NCBI RefSeq assembly: GCF_008728515.1
Contig: NC_044986.1
Coordinates: 57,586,855 to 57,650,854, forward strand
Direction: 5' to 3'
DNA from: Papio anubis
Taxonomy: Eukaryota > Chordata > Mammalia > Primates > Cercopithecidae
DNA: 64,000 nt
Made by a program: the position numbers and the translations under genes. The notes beneath the pieces were generated by a model, which had not been told where the DNA came from, searched no databases, and saw only the letters and a program-made list of their open reading frames with translations. Shown in pieces: positions 36,461-48,518 of this stretch (position 1 is the first letter of the stretch; each line of letters opens with the position of its first letter).

Positions 36461-37400
36461 TCTGGTCACGCAGTGTCTAGCATAGTACCATATCATGCTT
36501 GCTCATTAAGCAATTCAAAAATACTTGTTTGATTGAACCTAATAAAGTAAAAGGAAATGAGAGGTAACAAAGCAACGTGACCAAATAGGTGAGCTATTAT
36601 TTATTAACTCACAAATGATATTTTCCTTGGATTTATCTGGGGAAGAAAGCTCCAGTGCCTAAAATTGTATACTTTTGCCAGTAAGTTCAACTTACCTTTC
36701 TACTTATTCTCAGATAATGCCTGCTTTCGAGTGAACAGGCTTCAAACTTGTCACAATCTTAGTAATTTTTTTCTATCCCTGAGGAATATTTTATTGGCTG
36801 GAAAGCAGCTGAAATGTTGCCTTTTCTTTGACTTTACCTAAATGGTAATTCACAGATCCATTGGATTGTTGCCCAGACAATAGAAAATCAAATCAAGAAA
36901 AGCTTAAGCCAAGTGATATTCATTTTCATCTTACAGAAATGTAATTAAATACGCAGGTGAAACAGATAAATATTAGGTGGAAAAAAAGCAAACTCCAGGA
37001 GCACACATTTTTTTAGCTTAACGGGGGACGTGTTGTTGGCTCACCTTCCCCATTCTATAGGATTCCAACAAATTAAACCTCTCCAACTGGCGAGTTAGTA
37101 GTGTTGATGTAATGTTGCTTGTCCCTGGACAGCTGAGCTCAGCAATTCCAGTTCCATGTTTCCTTTCCAAAGGATAGCTAAAGAAACATTCTCTGGATAA
37201 GTGTCATATGTTTGCTATGTTTCAAAATATTTAGTTCACATTTTCCTCTATAGATCTATTCATTGTTCCATGATTTCTATAGATTGGACTCATTTGGGTC
37301 CAAGTGTAAATTTATATTAAAAGGACAATATTCAAAGTAGCCCAGAGTAGTCCAAAGGAGGTTCATGGATCTGATTTTCAAAGAAAAGAACTTTTCCACC

Positions 37401-37428
37401 GTGTGTGTGTGTGTGTGTGTGTGTGTGT
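37401..37428 (+). repeat. (GT)14 microsatellite, intron 1
   Basis: Uninterrupted 28-bp dinucleotide tract. A C/T-rich tract follows at about 37505-37560. Confidence 0.97.
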
Positions 37429-37639
37429 CCATCATTCAGGTTTATTCAATCACTCAATCTATTCTAATCTATTCTTCTTTATTTATTTTCAATACGGAAG
37501 GTTATTTTTTTCCTTTTCCCCTTCTCTTTCTCCTCCTCCTTCTCCTTCACTCCTCACTTCAACTTGTAGAAACAATGCTTTCAACCGATACAAAGGGCAA
37601 TTCTTTTACATTTTAAAAAAATGTAACCATAATATACAC

Positions 37640-37960
37640 AACTCTATAACTTTAGTGTCTTGATAATATATCATGGACATTCTTCGAGTTTAGTGGTTAA
37701 CATCTAGCTCATTATTTTTAATGTCAGTAAAATAGCCTATAGTATGAATATTTCACAATTCTTAACTATTCCTTTGATTGATAATCAGTATGCTTTCAGC
37801 TTTACTTTCCACAAACAAGATGGATATTAATATTTTTGCTCATGTCTTCACATATGGGTACCTTTGGTTCTATAGGGTAGATTCCAAAATATAAGACTAT
37901 AAGAGCAATGGAACAAAGGTTTATCTATGTATCTATATAGATTAATGCATATTAATATTT
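37640..37960 (-). mobile_element. Possible old L1M fragment
   Basis: Weak resemblance to the antisense 3' region of old L1M elements (the TATAGGGTAGATTCCAAAAT block after a decayed run). High divergence; family and limits uncertain. Confidence 0.45.
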
Positions 37961-38719
37961 TTCTATATAGAGGTATAGATGTTGTCATAGTGTTTGCTTC
38001 ATCTCTATTTAATTCCATCAGCCTAGATTTTCTAATGGAAATTTTTTCTTAACACTCAAAACCAAAAATTATACCTTGCTTTACCAGAATACTTCACCTA
38101 GAAAGGGAATGTTCCCCAAATCTAGCCCTTTTTCATTGTTACCATATTGTTTTAAAGATAATTTCCTACATGTTTTAGCAGCCCATGTTCTGATTTTTTT
38201 CTCTCATATTTATGACAGAATAGTGTGTAGGCTTTGTCTACCACAAGAATGAACATATTTGTATACCCAGTTGTATTTGGTAACATCAACAGAATAAAAC
38301 ATTACTAATCATATTCCTTTTTAGACCATTTACTAAGACTCATTTGTTGCTGCAATTTCACACTAAGTCAAATCAATCAACTTTTTTCTTTACTTATTTT
38401 CAAATTTGCTTATTTCAAATATGGCATAGTAGATACTATGCCAGCAAGATTTTCCTTGAATTAGTGTTATAATGCACAGTATATATAATGGGTCTGTTCT
38501 TCCTAAATAAAGGTGAGAATTTTTTTTTTTCAACATTTTTGCCTGGAACCAATGGTGTATTGGCTAGTCGCTCAAGTAAATTTGTCTGACATGTGCAGAC
38601 CTAAAATGTGTCTAGTTGATACAAGAATATTTTTAATAAGAAGAAAATAAAGAAAAATCTTTGGATCTAGAAAAGATCATTGCTTTTTTATTCATCATCA
38701 ATCAACATATATTATTTCA

Positions 38720-38880
38720 TATAATTCTCTAATTGCCCATGAGGTAAGTATTCACAGGTAAGAAATTGAGGCTGAGACACTAAGTAGCCTGCTCAAGGTC
38801 TGACAGCAAGTAGGAAAACCCAGATTTTACCCCATTATCTGTCTGATTTTGAGGTGCATATTCTAAACACTAGTATATCC
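38720..38880 (+). mobile_element. MIR SINE
   Basis: GAAATTGAGGCTGAGACACT, GCTCAAGGTCTGACAGCAAG and GGAAAACCCAGATTTTACCC in MIR order. Confidence 0.75.
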
Positions 38881-40640
38881 CCAGTTTCCTGCATTACTTG
38901 ACTTACTGACCATCACTCATTTTTATCCCAACCATTTTTCCTCTCTCAGTTGTAAGTTACATGTCAGTCCCAATCAGCAGTAAACAAAGATATAGAAATG
39001 AAGGTAAAGTTCCATTTGTATAGGATTTATACACAACAGGAGTGTTTGACTTAATGCAAGTTAAGGCCTCTGGTCTACTCGTGGAGGGAGAGAGCAAGCC
39101 TCTCTTCTGAGGTTGAAGGTCTCCTAGAATCTCTGGTGGTTGGTGGCAAGACTATTTTCCATGGAACAGTTTTCAGCCTCAGACTTCATCTTTCTGTGAC
39201 CAAAGATATTTCCACTCTGGTTTGTTAAACCTACTCAGTCAAAGTTAAATCAATGTTATATGACCTGCTGAGTGAACAAACACTTTTCTCCCCTTTTGTT
39301 TCTTTAACCCTGAGGCTTATTTGGGAAGCTAACACCATTTTTCTTTGAGATTTCCAAAAGGCACACTGGAAAGTACCTCAAATGTCTCATGCTTAATAAA
39401 TTCTTCATGGGGGTAGGGAAGTGGAGGCAAGAGTAGTCACATTCCCATCCTGGTTGTATTAAATTAGAATTGTTCTTGAATAATTTGAGCATTGATAATT
39501 CTAGAAATTTTTCAACAGTAGAAAATATAAGCAAGATTCACATCATCTTCAGAGGCAACATGTTTTCTTCCATGAACTGTCAGGAAATACAAAGCATTTT
39601 GTAGTTTAATATGTAAAACTGTAGAGCGGTTGTTTCATTTTTTGAATACAATGACTATAATGCCATTGTGTATGTAATTTGCAAATTGCCTAATACCATT
39701 TTCTCCTTTGTCATAGCATGAGGTATTTTTAATGTATTGATACATATGAAAACACATCCCATTTTAAGAATTAATACAGAAAGAGGCCTAACTTGCAGAA
39801 GTTCTGGATGAACTTCCAGACGGATTCCTCTGGGGGTTAGGAGAGGCTCTTCGTCAATGGCAAGAGAATCTTTTTCTCAATTATTTGTCATTCAAGCCTT
39901 TCGGGGAGAAAATGAGCACCACACGTGGCGTGTAGTTCTTGCACACAGAGGTTAAGACTGAACTACTACCTGCTGGTCCCTTCACCAGCGTTACAACCCG
40001 TTCCTGGCAAGATAGGCAGGCCGTTAGCCAAGCCCCAAAGCCACCAAACCCAGACACCTGAAGCTGGCGCTGTGCCAGAGAGAGCGCAACGCCTGCGGCT
40101 GGAGGGAAGGGAAGCGGATGAAACCCCAGATGCGCAGCCAGGGTCTTCTCGTCTTAGGAGGGTGGCCCGTGTGCTCAGCTCTTTCGAAGGTCGCTGATGC
40201 CCAGCGAAGGACATTCCCACACGTGCACGCACGCAGAGTAACCCGCGCACACTCACACACCCCAGTTTCAGAAGGCACACTACATGGCAACCTCCTTGTC
40301 CCATGACTCCCCTATTTGGGGGGCACATTCAGCAAAACAGACCAGCGCTTCCTCCCTTTACTGATCTTCCAAGTTTCCAAACCTGAGACTGGGTGACTCT
40401 TGCCTAGGCTCACGGATCGAGCCTTCCCAGTGTTGCACTGAGACCCTAGGGTAGCCCTGGCGTGCCCAAGAGATGCGCAAGCATCTCGTGCCCCCCAAGC
40501 TCCCAGCGAGGACAAATGGGGTCCACATTCTAGTAGAATCTGCGGGTTGCGGGAAGATGGACTCTAGGGCTGCCCGCGAGTGCGGTAGGGGACAATACCT
40601 TAGGGCCCCGTGAGCCCTCGCTTTCCCGGGGCACTCTCAC

Positions 40641-40831
40641 CATTTGTAGCCTCTGCCGCGCTTGAACCTCAGGGTGAGCGCAGTCTCCAGGAAGAGCAAG
40701 AGGTTGAGCAGCGCGAGCAGCCAGTACCACGACTCCTTCTTCACCTCGGTCACTCGCCAGACCCCGACCAGCGAGTGCAGCACGAACAGCAGCCGAGTGG
40801 CCAGGGCGTTGAGGAAGACCAGCCCCTCCAT
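40641..40831 (-). CDS. TMEM26: TMEM26 exon 1, coding part
   Basis: The start codon is at 40831-40829 in a strong Kozak context (A at -3, G at +4). No other ATG occurs on this strand for about 330 nt upstream, which supports this start. The segment encodes residues 1-63 plus two bases of W64. It begins MEGLVFLNALATRLL, with one hydrophobic helix at about residues 4-24 and a second at about 35-55 (WYWLLALLNLLLFLETAL), followed by a basic stretch (RFKRGRGYKW). The N-terminus lacks a cleavable-signal look, so helix 1 probably acts as a signal anchor. The donor is ATG|GTGAGA, a good match to consensus. The exon sits inside the CpG island. Read without splicing, the frame stops at the first intron codon, as expected for a true exon end. 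Confidence 0.95.
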
Positions 40832-41357
40832 GCTGGCCCGCGCACTCTGCCTACGGCCCCTTGCCTGCGCCCCCAGGACCCCGCCTGGCGCTCCCGGAGC
40901 CCACCCGTGGGCAGGAATATGACAAGCACTGAGACCTGCTGCTGCTTGTGGTCCCTTCTCACCCTCAGCGCCCGACGCCGGTAGAGCTGGTGCACAGCTC
41001 GCCCCTCCCCCAAACTTCCTGAGAACTCTTCAAAGAGGGGCGAATCCAAACCCAGCTTTTCCAGACGGCTGGGCTTTCCAGGGAGTGTGTAGCTGCGCTG
41101 CCCCGGCTCCTGGGCGTTATTCTCCAGCGCTGCCCACCCCCCTCCCAATCTCGGGGCCAGTCTCCATCCCTGTCCTCTATCCCCGCCCCCGGGCCTCCGT
41201 GAGGTCCCCAAGAACTTCCCCATCACGAGGGGGCGGAAAGAGAAGGGAGGAGGACTGAAGGTCAAGGTGCAGCACAGCCAGAAAGGCGGAGGAGGAGCGC
41301 ATCTCTGGCAGCTCCTCCTTACTTTTCCTCCTTACTTAATTCACTCCCACGTTTCAC

Positions 41358-41371
41358 GCTGTCATGGTGAC
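41358..41371 (-). promoter_or_regulatory. X-box-like motif (RFX candidate) upstream of TMEM26
   Basis: Read on the minus strand the site is GTCACCATGACAGC. It matches 12 of 14 positions of the palindromic RFX X-box pattern GTYRCCATGGYAAC. It lies about 530 bp upstream of the start codon at the edge of the CpG island. Single motifs of this kind arise by chance, so this is a candidate only. Confidence 0.35.
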
Positions 41372-42519
41372 CCGAAGCCGGGACGCAGGAGGGCCAAAGA
41401 ATCCAAGCAGTTTTAGAAACCCGGTTACTGCCCAGCTTGAAGAATTAAAACTTCCTAGGATCTGAGGCAGTCAGACCCTCCGGGCTTTCTGTGAGCTTAG
41501 CACACCTCCCTGAGCCAGTGGGTAGCCCTGGTCACTTTTACTTCCTTATTGTGCCATCCCCCACCACACCACACCCCTGTTTTGTTTTGTTTTTCCTGAA
41601 AAAATATAGGGGTAGCAAGATAAGACTGCAGAGGGGAAAGTGGAGTAGGAGACGACGGATGATAAAGCCAGGAATGCGATTAGAAGGTAAAATGCATGCA
41701 CTCCCAAATTCAAGGACCTGTGCTCTTGAGATCAACGACCATGAATTAAACTCTCCTTCTTCCAGCCTCCAACACAAGAAATGAAGTCAGGGTTTCCCAA
41801 AACACCTTCGTCGTTTTTGTTTCCTTGTTTGGTGTCCTACCACCTGTACTACTATTGACTTAACATTTTTCTTTAAATGTCCTCAAATTTTTACTCAAAT
41901 AAATTTATTTTAAAAAGAAACTTGTATCACTTGTAAATGGAAAGCCTGTAGAGTTGTCTATAGTTGGAAGGTAATTACAAATATAGCTAAAATATAATAA
42001 ACTAAGTTATTGAAATCTCTCTAGATATTAATTAGTGCCTTCCAAAGCTTTGTGCCTCAAACTCCCTCTTTCTTTGTTATAAAGGAAGATATAGAATTAA
42101 TTAGTCATATTACTATAATACCAACCAAGCAGGAATGCTCCCTTGACCACATTAGTAACATTGAAAGAAAAGTGCATAGGGAATATCTTTCTGATTAGGT
42201 ATAGTCAAGTTGAAATCATGTCATACTTTTCTTAAAATCAAGTTGAAAAACTGCGAGTTAGATGATTAATGCCTCCATTGGGTGAGAAATCTCTGATTGC
42301 TCACAAGAAGCTTAGAAGTGATTTCCGATACTGAGATCTGAGAGAACTTTTGTTTCCTCCTGTGGGTCAGCATTCTCCCACATCTTACAGGAAATCCAGC
42401 AGTGATTTACCGGTGCTGTTTAGTCTAGTTTCTAGTGTCCTTCAATGTTGGCTGATGACACAGTGACCACAGGCTATTCAGTGAAGTGGAAAAGCATAGT
42501 GTGGCAGACGAATGCCATG

Positions 42520-42745
42520 GAAGGAAGCAGTGTGCTGTGGTGGTTAGAGCCCTGTATCCACCAACCAGCTGACTTAGACTACTCACTAAGTCACTTAGTT
42601 GTATTGTGCCTTTTGTCCTTCTGTAAATTTGGTACTCAATCTATCTACTCACAGGGTCATTGTGGGGATCAAATGAGTTAATCCATATGAAGTGCCTGGC
42701 AAGTGATAAATGCTTGGTAGACATCAGCGATTATTGGGAGGACCA
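42520..42745 (-). mobile_element. MIR SINE
   Basis: GTGGTGGTTAGAGCCCTGTA, then GGGGATCAAATGAGTTAATC and AAGTGCCTGGCAAGTGATAA. Confidence 0.8.
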
Positions 42746-43288
42746 AGAAAGTTACGCCAGGGGAGCTGCTCTTCGATGATCTGAGACAAGTAATAACAGG
42801 ATTGGAGTGGAGGTACATGACATTCCTGTTGAAAAACCCCAGATGAACAGGTCTGGAACCGAACAAGTTGAGTTTATTACTTTTTTAGTGAGGGGGCACA
42901 CTCCATGGGCCACTGTGGAGCATCTCAGTATGAAAGTGTTAGAAAGGTTAAAAAGCATTGGAGATAACATTAGACATGATTTGGGCTTGACCTATGTGAT
43001 TTTGGGGCTTAGGGAAGTGAGGCTTTACTCTAGATGGAATGCTATTAGGAAGTGGGGTTAATTTTATATTGGGCATGTTGATAAATCTAATACAGAAAGG
43101 GATGTTTGTGGTTTGTACAATATTCATGTTCAGATGTAATTTTGGAGAGGTCCTATTTGATCCACCATGATCTCAGAGTGGCCTTACCTGATGTTGTGTA
43201 AAACTTGTATGTTCAAGAGGAGGATGCCAATGCCTGGCTAATGATGCCAGACCACTTGCTTGCAGTCAGGAGTTGTTTCTCTCTTTCT

Positions 43289-43601
43289 TCTTTTTTTTTT
43301 TTTTTTCTTTTTCTTTTTTTTTTTTTTTTTTGAGACAGAGGAGTCCTGCTCTGTCACACAGACTGGAGTACAATGGCGCGCTCTCAGCTCACTGCAGCCT
43401 CCGCCTCCCAAGTTCAAGCGATTTTGTGCCTCAGACTCCCGGTATTACAGGCACATGCCCCACTAATTTTTATATTCTTAGTAGAGACGGAGTTTCACCA
43501 TGTTGACCAGGCTGGTCTTGAACTCCTGACCGCAAGTGATCTGTCCACCTCTGCCTCCCAAAATGCTGGGATGACAGGCGTAAGCCACCGCATCAGGCAA
43601 C
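43289..43601 (-). mobile_element. Alu with long T-tract and 12-bp target duplication
   Basis: Reverse-orientation Alu preceded by about 42 bases of T with rare C. The direct repeat TTCTCTCTTTCT flanks it at 43277-43288 and 43602-43613. A small deletion near the middle removes part of the linker region. Confidence 0.92.
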
Positions 43602-44822
43602 TTCTCTCTTTCTCAAGCCTACTAGGAAGGGCTCTCTAGGAGAGCTTTAAAAAAGGGAAGGCAGTCAGTCTGACATCTTCCAATCATTTGTTGTTCCCTA
43701 TTTTGAAGGTTCAGAAACAAATTAGGTTCTATTGTCTCTGGATCTGATAAACAAAATTGTCATTAAAGAGAATTAAAGGTTATTTCTTCTTAATTTTCTC
43801 CTAAGTCCATTTTAAAGACTGGAAGCTTTCAGAAGTATCTTAAAACTGTCAGGAAAATAGCCCAATAATCTTTAAATAAAAAGAAAAAAATAAGCAATTT
43901 TAAAAATTTACTCTTCTTGAAAAAAAGCAATCTCAGTTGCATGCACCCAGGTCTTGTGGTAGAGGCTGAGGTTGCACTAAAATGTAGCCTGCTTGTTCCA
44001 CTATCCCAGGAAACAGCTAACAACTTCCCTTCTGAATGCAAACGGAACATAATTATCAGGATTTTCTTTCAATTTGGGTGATTCTGGCTACAAGGAAGAG
44101 ACTTTCTCAATTCACTCATGTAAAAGGAGTAGTTATTGGAAGGGAATGCATGGTCTAAAAATGGAGATGGACTCTCTTGACTGAAGAATAGGAGGTAGAT
44201 GAAGACAGGGCTTTGGGAACTGGGAGCCTGAGGACAGCTGTGGACTTGGGTAGCAGCAAGGATCTCAAGGTTGCAGTTTCCAGACCTTTGCACAGCAACT
44301 CTCTGACACTGTTGTCTTCCAGCCAGATTTCTCCACACTGAATTCAAATTGCTGAGATAAGGAATTCAACTGACTTCCTCCAACTCTAAGTACCAGGGTC
44401 ACACTATGGACCGCAGAGCAGGCTACTGACTGAAATCCAGTCATTGACTATCCCTATGCAAATACCAGTTTAGTGTTGTTTTGTTCATCCTTCAACGTAA
44501 GATTCTGGGCAGCAGAGTTTAAGCAGGGGAGGAATGGGCATGGCAGGTACACTGAAACGTGGAGTACCATGTAGCTGTGGGATGACATGCCACATCCTAC
44601 ACCTATGACGCCAAAGATGCCCCTCCCTAATATTATTGAAACATTGTGCATGCAATTATGCACGCAGCTATGGTCTCCAAACAGGGATGCAATACAAAGG
44701 CACATCTGCATCCAGAGGCCACCAAAGCTGCAGATTGTTCACAGAAGCTGCAGTCTCCTGGCAATCTTCATTCCTCCCTTGGCTCTATTTAATGCTATTC
44801 AGACATCACTTGTATACATAAA

Positions 44823-44847
44823 TGTGTGTGTGTGTATGTGTGTGTGT
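44823..44847 (+). repeat. (TG)n microsatellite, one interruption
   Basis: TG tract broken by TATG. Confidence 0.95.
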
Positions 44848-46829
44848 AATATAATGCATGAAAAAAAAATCATACACTACAGGAAGATGTATCTATTCCC
44901 CAGAGGAACCACTCACAATTACCACTTTCAATTTTTTTTCTGATAGTTACAATTATACCTTTAAAATCACACTTTATATTCCTCTATTTCCTGATTTACC
45001 AATTTACAGAACTTGATTTTTCAGTTCAAGATTTGGGGAATCCATTACTCCTGCAATACCTTCTTCCTTCCTCATTCCACCTGTACTACTCAAATTTGTT
45101 AAAATTATTGTCTGTAACATTCTATTCTCCAGCTATAATTAAGCCTGCATACTGTGTCTTCTCAACTGATTTATTCTAAAAATTGAAAATCAACAAACAA
45201 TATTTAAAATATATAATACAATATATAATTATTACTCAATATATTTTCACATATTTTCAGAGTCCATTATTTTCTAGAATGCAATGTTACTGATAAGAAG
45301 TATGTTTTATGTCTCATTGTCTTCTTTATGTAGATAAGTACTTTTTTAACCTCCAGAAATTTTTAGAATTTTGTTTTACCTTGGAATGTTTATCATTTGA
45401 CTGCATCTAGATATTGGACATTTCTTTCATATACCCTGCTCAACACAGTAGTCTTGTGTCTTTCGGTAGAGAGTCAAGTCTTCTTTTAATATGTCTTTGA
45501 TCTTTTTTTTTCTCCTTCATTGTTTCTGTTTTCTCCTTCTGGAATACCTTATATTTTTCATCTTTGTCTTTTTCATCCATGTTCTTGTAGTTTCTTACCT
45601 TTATCTTCTATATGTTTAAGTTAGTCTTTGGATTATTTAATTTTATTGTTGACTTCTATAAGTCATTTTTTTTGTTGTTGATCAACTTATTTTGTAATAA
45701 GCCTTACTCATTAATGAGATTTATTTTTACAGCAGTTTATTCTTGTCTGGTGGATGCAATACCTTTTTGTCTTCCTGAATTATTTCCGTTTTTACTTGAT
45801 TGGTTGCTCAGTTCCATCCTTTACATCCAGGGTTTTGTAACATGACGGTTCTCAAATACTCTGATGATCTTTTGTTGTTCATTTATTTTTACAAACCGAG
45901 GACTGGGCTGGTTACAGGACATATTTGAAATAGGTGTATGAGTTGCTGTTTATCTATTAAATGGAAGAGCTGGCTGTGGTCCTGGACACTTGGGCAAGAA
46001 ACACTTGCCAGGTCAGCTTCCCTAACAGGTGCAATGAAGAGGAGCAGGCAGGGGTATCAAGGCAAGGAAGGTTCCCCTGAGAGCTGGTTCTTAGTGCATC
46101 TTATTCAGTCCTTGGTAGAGCTGCCTTGATGTCTCTCTTCTACTCCATGCCCTAGTTCTGGCTGCTGTGAAGATCCATATCTACCCATAACAATGCTCCC
46201 ATTCTACCCACGACCTTACTAGAAGCCTCACAGTCCACCCAACAACTTTTCTTTAAAGAACACCCCTCAGGTTTTAGCTTGGGGGCAAACATCACTAGTG
46301 ATATCCTCTAAGTAAAGAAGCAGAAATTATCTCTGGACATTTCAATTGTTCTCAATATAGGTGTTGAACAAACACCTCAAACATTACTGCTCTGTTTTCC
46401 TCTGCACTGGTTTTTCCAGTGACCCAATCCTGTCTGTATTCTGTCTCCCTGGATTTCCTCAAAAAGGAGGTTCAACCCCTCATGCTTTCTAATACTGCTA
46501 TTATTGTATCTTTTTGGTTCTGCAAAATCCTTTCTTCCATTTCAAAGATGAAATCTTAATTCCCAGTTCCCAGTTTGAAACAGAAAACTCACAGGTTGCT
46601 TTACTGTTCGAAATGTGTGTATTAAACAGGAAAAGGAATTGTAATTATTTCACATTATAATATAACATGAAGGAAAATAGAACTTTATTAAGCTAGTAAT
46701 AACTATCATAATTACTCATCTTTAGAAACTAATAAAAGTCAATGGTAGTGATCAGTTTTCAGACACTTCAACAGCTAACAAGGAATAGGAATCTAAAGTG
46801 CAGGTGGAGGATCTTGATGAGACCACCTT

Positions 46830-47030
46830 CTTCAAGAGCTGGCTCCACGTCTTACGTGAGAGTTGGAGAGTTACCTAATTTCTTTGAATTTTTGTTCTCA
46901 TCTATAAAAACAAATAATGCTAGGCCTTTGTGTCTATTATTAGGATTAAATTAACTGATACTTCAAAAGTGCTCAGAAAAATGTCTGGAATAAAGCAGGT
47001 ACTCAGTAAATATTTGTTGAATAAATAAAC
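46830..47030 (-). mobile_element. MIR SINE
   Basis: GAGTTACCTAATTTCTTTGA and AGCAGGTACTCAGTAAATAT in reverse MIR order. Confidence 0.7.
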
Positions 47031-47379
47031 AAACATGTAAGTGAGGATTGGGTAAATAACACCCAAAATAATTCCCCAGCTGGGACCATAGCTGAGTATT
47101 CTAAGGCCAGCTGCTTGTAAATTATGGGGCTAGTAAATGTCATTTGCCTCACTCCATCACAAAGAAGGGAGAACACTGATCAGTAGAAACATTTGATCAT
47201 CTTCTGTGATGATGTAAATTTGTTCAAATAAGCCTAAGGTTACAGTTACAGTATGAAGATAACATGAATCACTAAATCATGAACATTCCTAGCCACAGCA
47301 GCTCTAGAGTGAGTTGACATGGGAAAGCATTGTACGATATTGCTTCATTTATGTATAATTTAGAAGAGGTTGTCAGGTG

Positions 47380-47560
47380 CTACAAAGGAACCAGTAGGGT
47401 GGAAGTCCCAACACCTTAGTTCCATTTCAGCCTCAAGATTCCCTTTGTATAATGGAGCTAAGGATACCAGTCTGGTCCATTTCATGATCATTAAAAGAAC
47501 CACATGAGGTAATGATTATGAAAATGCTTTGTACATTGAGGTCAAGGTTAATGTCACCAG
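47380..47560 (-). mobile_element. MIR-like SINE
   Basis: TCAAGATTCCCTTTGTATAA and AGAACCACATGAGGTAATGA suggest a reverse MIR at high divergence. Confidence 0.5.
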
Positions 47561-47599
47561 TGATAAGTCATGTTGATAGCATGCGCCTTTGGTATGACG

Positions 47600-48060
47600 T
47601 TATGAAAATGGCACTTTACCTCTGTGATCTTCCTCCCAAAATCTCATAGCCCCATGAGAAAAACATTACACAAAGACAAATTGAGGGACATTTTGCAGAA
47701 TAACCTACCAATACTCCTCAAAACCGTCAAAGCCATGAAAAACAAGCAAAGACTGAGAAACTCTCAAAGACCAGAGGAAACTGAGGAGACATGATGACTC
47801 AATGTAATGTGGTCTTTTGGATGGGATTCTGGAACACCAGAAGGGCATTAGTAACAAAAAATAATGAAATCCGAATAAGACCAAGGGTTTAGTTGGTAGT
47901 ACTATACCAATGTTGGTTCTGTATTTGTGATAAAAGTTATGTGATAATGTAAGATGTTAATAAGAAAAATAAATGAAGGGTATATAGGAACTCTGTCCTA
48001 TTTTTGCAAATATTCCATGCAGATCTAACTATTATAAAATTTAAAGGTTTATTTTTTAAA
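47600..48060 (+). mobile_element. Old L1M 3' end
   Basis: Recognisable 3'UTR blocks ACAAATTGAGGGACATTTTG, GAGGAGACATGATGACTCAA and GGGTATATAGGAACTCTGTC, ending in an A/T-rich tail. Confidence 0.75.
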
Positions 48061-48269
48061 AGTTGATAGGTAAATATAACATTTTATTTGGTTATTTAAT
48101 TTTATTTCAAAACAGATTATACATTTAAAAATAGACTTCCGAAATGTCAGATAAAGGAATTATGTGACATTTTAAGAATACTTTTCAAGTACCACGATCA
48201 ATTATCTTTCTGCTACCTTCCATGAAAATTGTCTGTTCTATGATTGTTGTCATCAATAAAAACCATTAT

Positions 48270-48380
48270 CTCAGTGCTAAAAGGTCCACAGAGCTTATCT
48301 AGTCCAATCTTCCCACTTTACCAACTGAGGCCCACAAGAGGCAGGTGACTTTTCCAAAGTCGCAATCAATTTCATTTTTA
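48270..48380 (+). mobile_element. MIR-like SINE fragment
   Basis: TTTACCAACTGAGGCCCACA followed by GGCAGGTGACTTTTCCAAAG fits a MIR core. Confidence 0.6.
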
Positions 48381-48441
48381 GCAGCTTTCAGAATGTGAAA
48401 TAAGAGATATTTTTATTATACCCAAAACACTAGAAAAAAAT

Positions 48442-48480
48442 GAGTGTGTGTGTGTTTGCCAGAAAAGCTTCAAATATGAG

Positions 48481-48515
<35 letters not shown>
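48442..48515 (+). repeat. Two neighbouring (GT)n tracts
   Basis: A short TG tract (48444-48455), a 20-bp spacer, then TGTGTGCG followed by a long GT tract (48478-48515). ATGAGTGTGTG precedes both. Confidence 0.93.

Positions 48516-48518
<3 letters not shown>

Larger units (their letters stand above)
23831..40640 (-). other. TMEM26 intron 1
   Basis: About 16.8 kb between exon 2 and exon 1. It holds Alus, an MLT1-class LTR, L2, MIR, Tigger-type transposons and L1 ends, annotated separately. The largest blocks I cannot assign are 23831-24540, 25400-26700, 28980-30970, 31310-31980, 33060-34220, 34840-35530, 36470-37390 and 38880-40000. They are mostly AT-rich, and no open frame in them looks like a gene. 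Block 30600-30970 is less AT-rich than its surroundings. Confidence 0.8.
40000..41420. promoter_or_regulatory. CpG island / TMEM26 promoter region
   Basis: By eye, CpG and G+C density rise sharply between about 40,000 and 41,420, against an AT-rich, CpG-poor background on both sides. The island covers exon 1 and its upstream flank. GC boxes are visible at 41181-41190 (CCCCGCCCCC) and 41228-41235 (GGGGGCGG). I see no convincing TATA box on the minus strand at a sensible distance. This fits a TATA-less CpG promoter with dispersed start sites. The limits are visual estimates, not a computed island. Confidence 0.85.

Noticed and set aside
37365..37663. ORFs rich in VCVCVC (also near 54507-54713 and 48430-48651)
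   Set aside because: They arise from (GT)n tracts and have no other coding signal.
40610..40984. 124-residue plus-strand ORF opposite exon 1
   Set aside because: It is the antisense shadow of the CpG island and exon 1, with low-complexity composition.
40750..41265. 171-residue minus-strand ORF overlapping exon 1 in another frame
   Set aside because: GC-rich CpG-island DNA gives long chance frames. It lacks a recognisable domain and conflicts with the TMEM26 frame.
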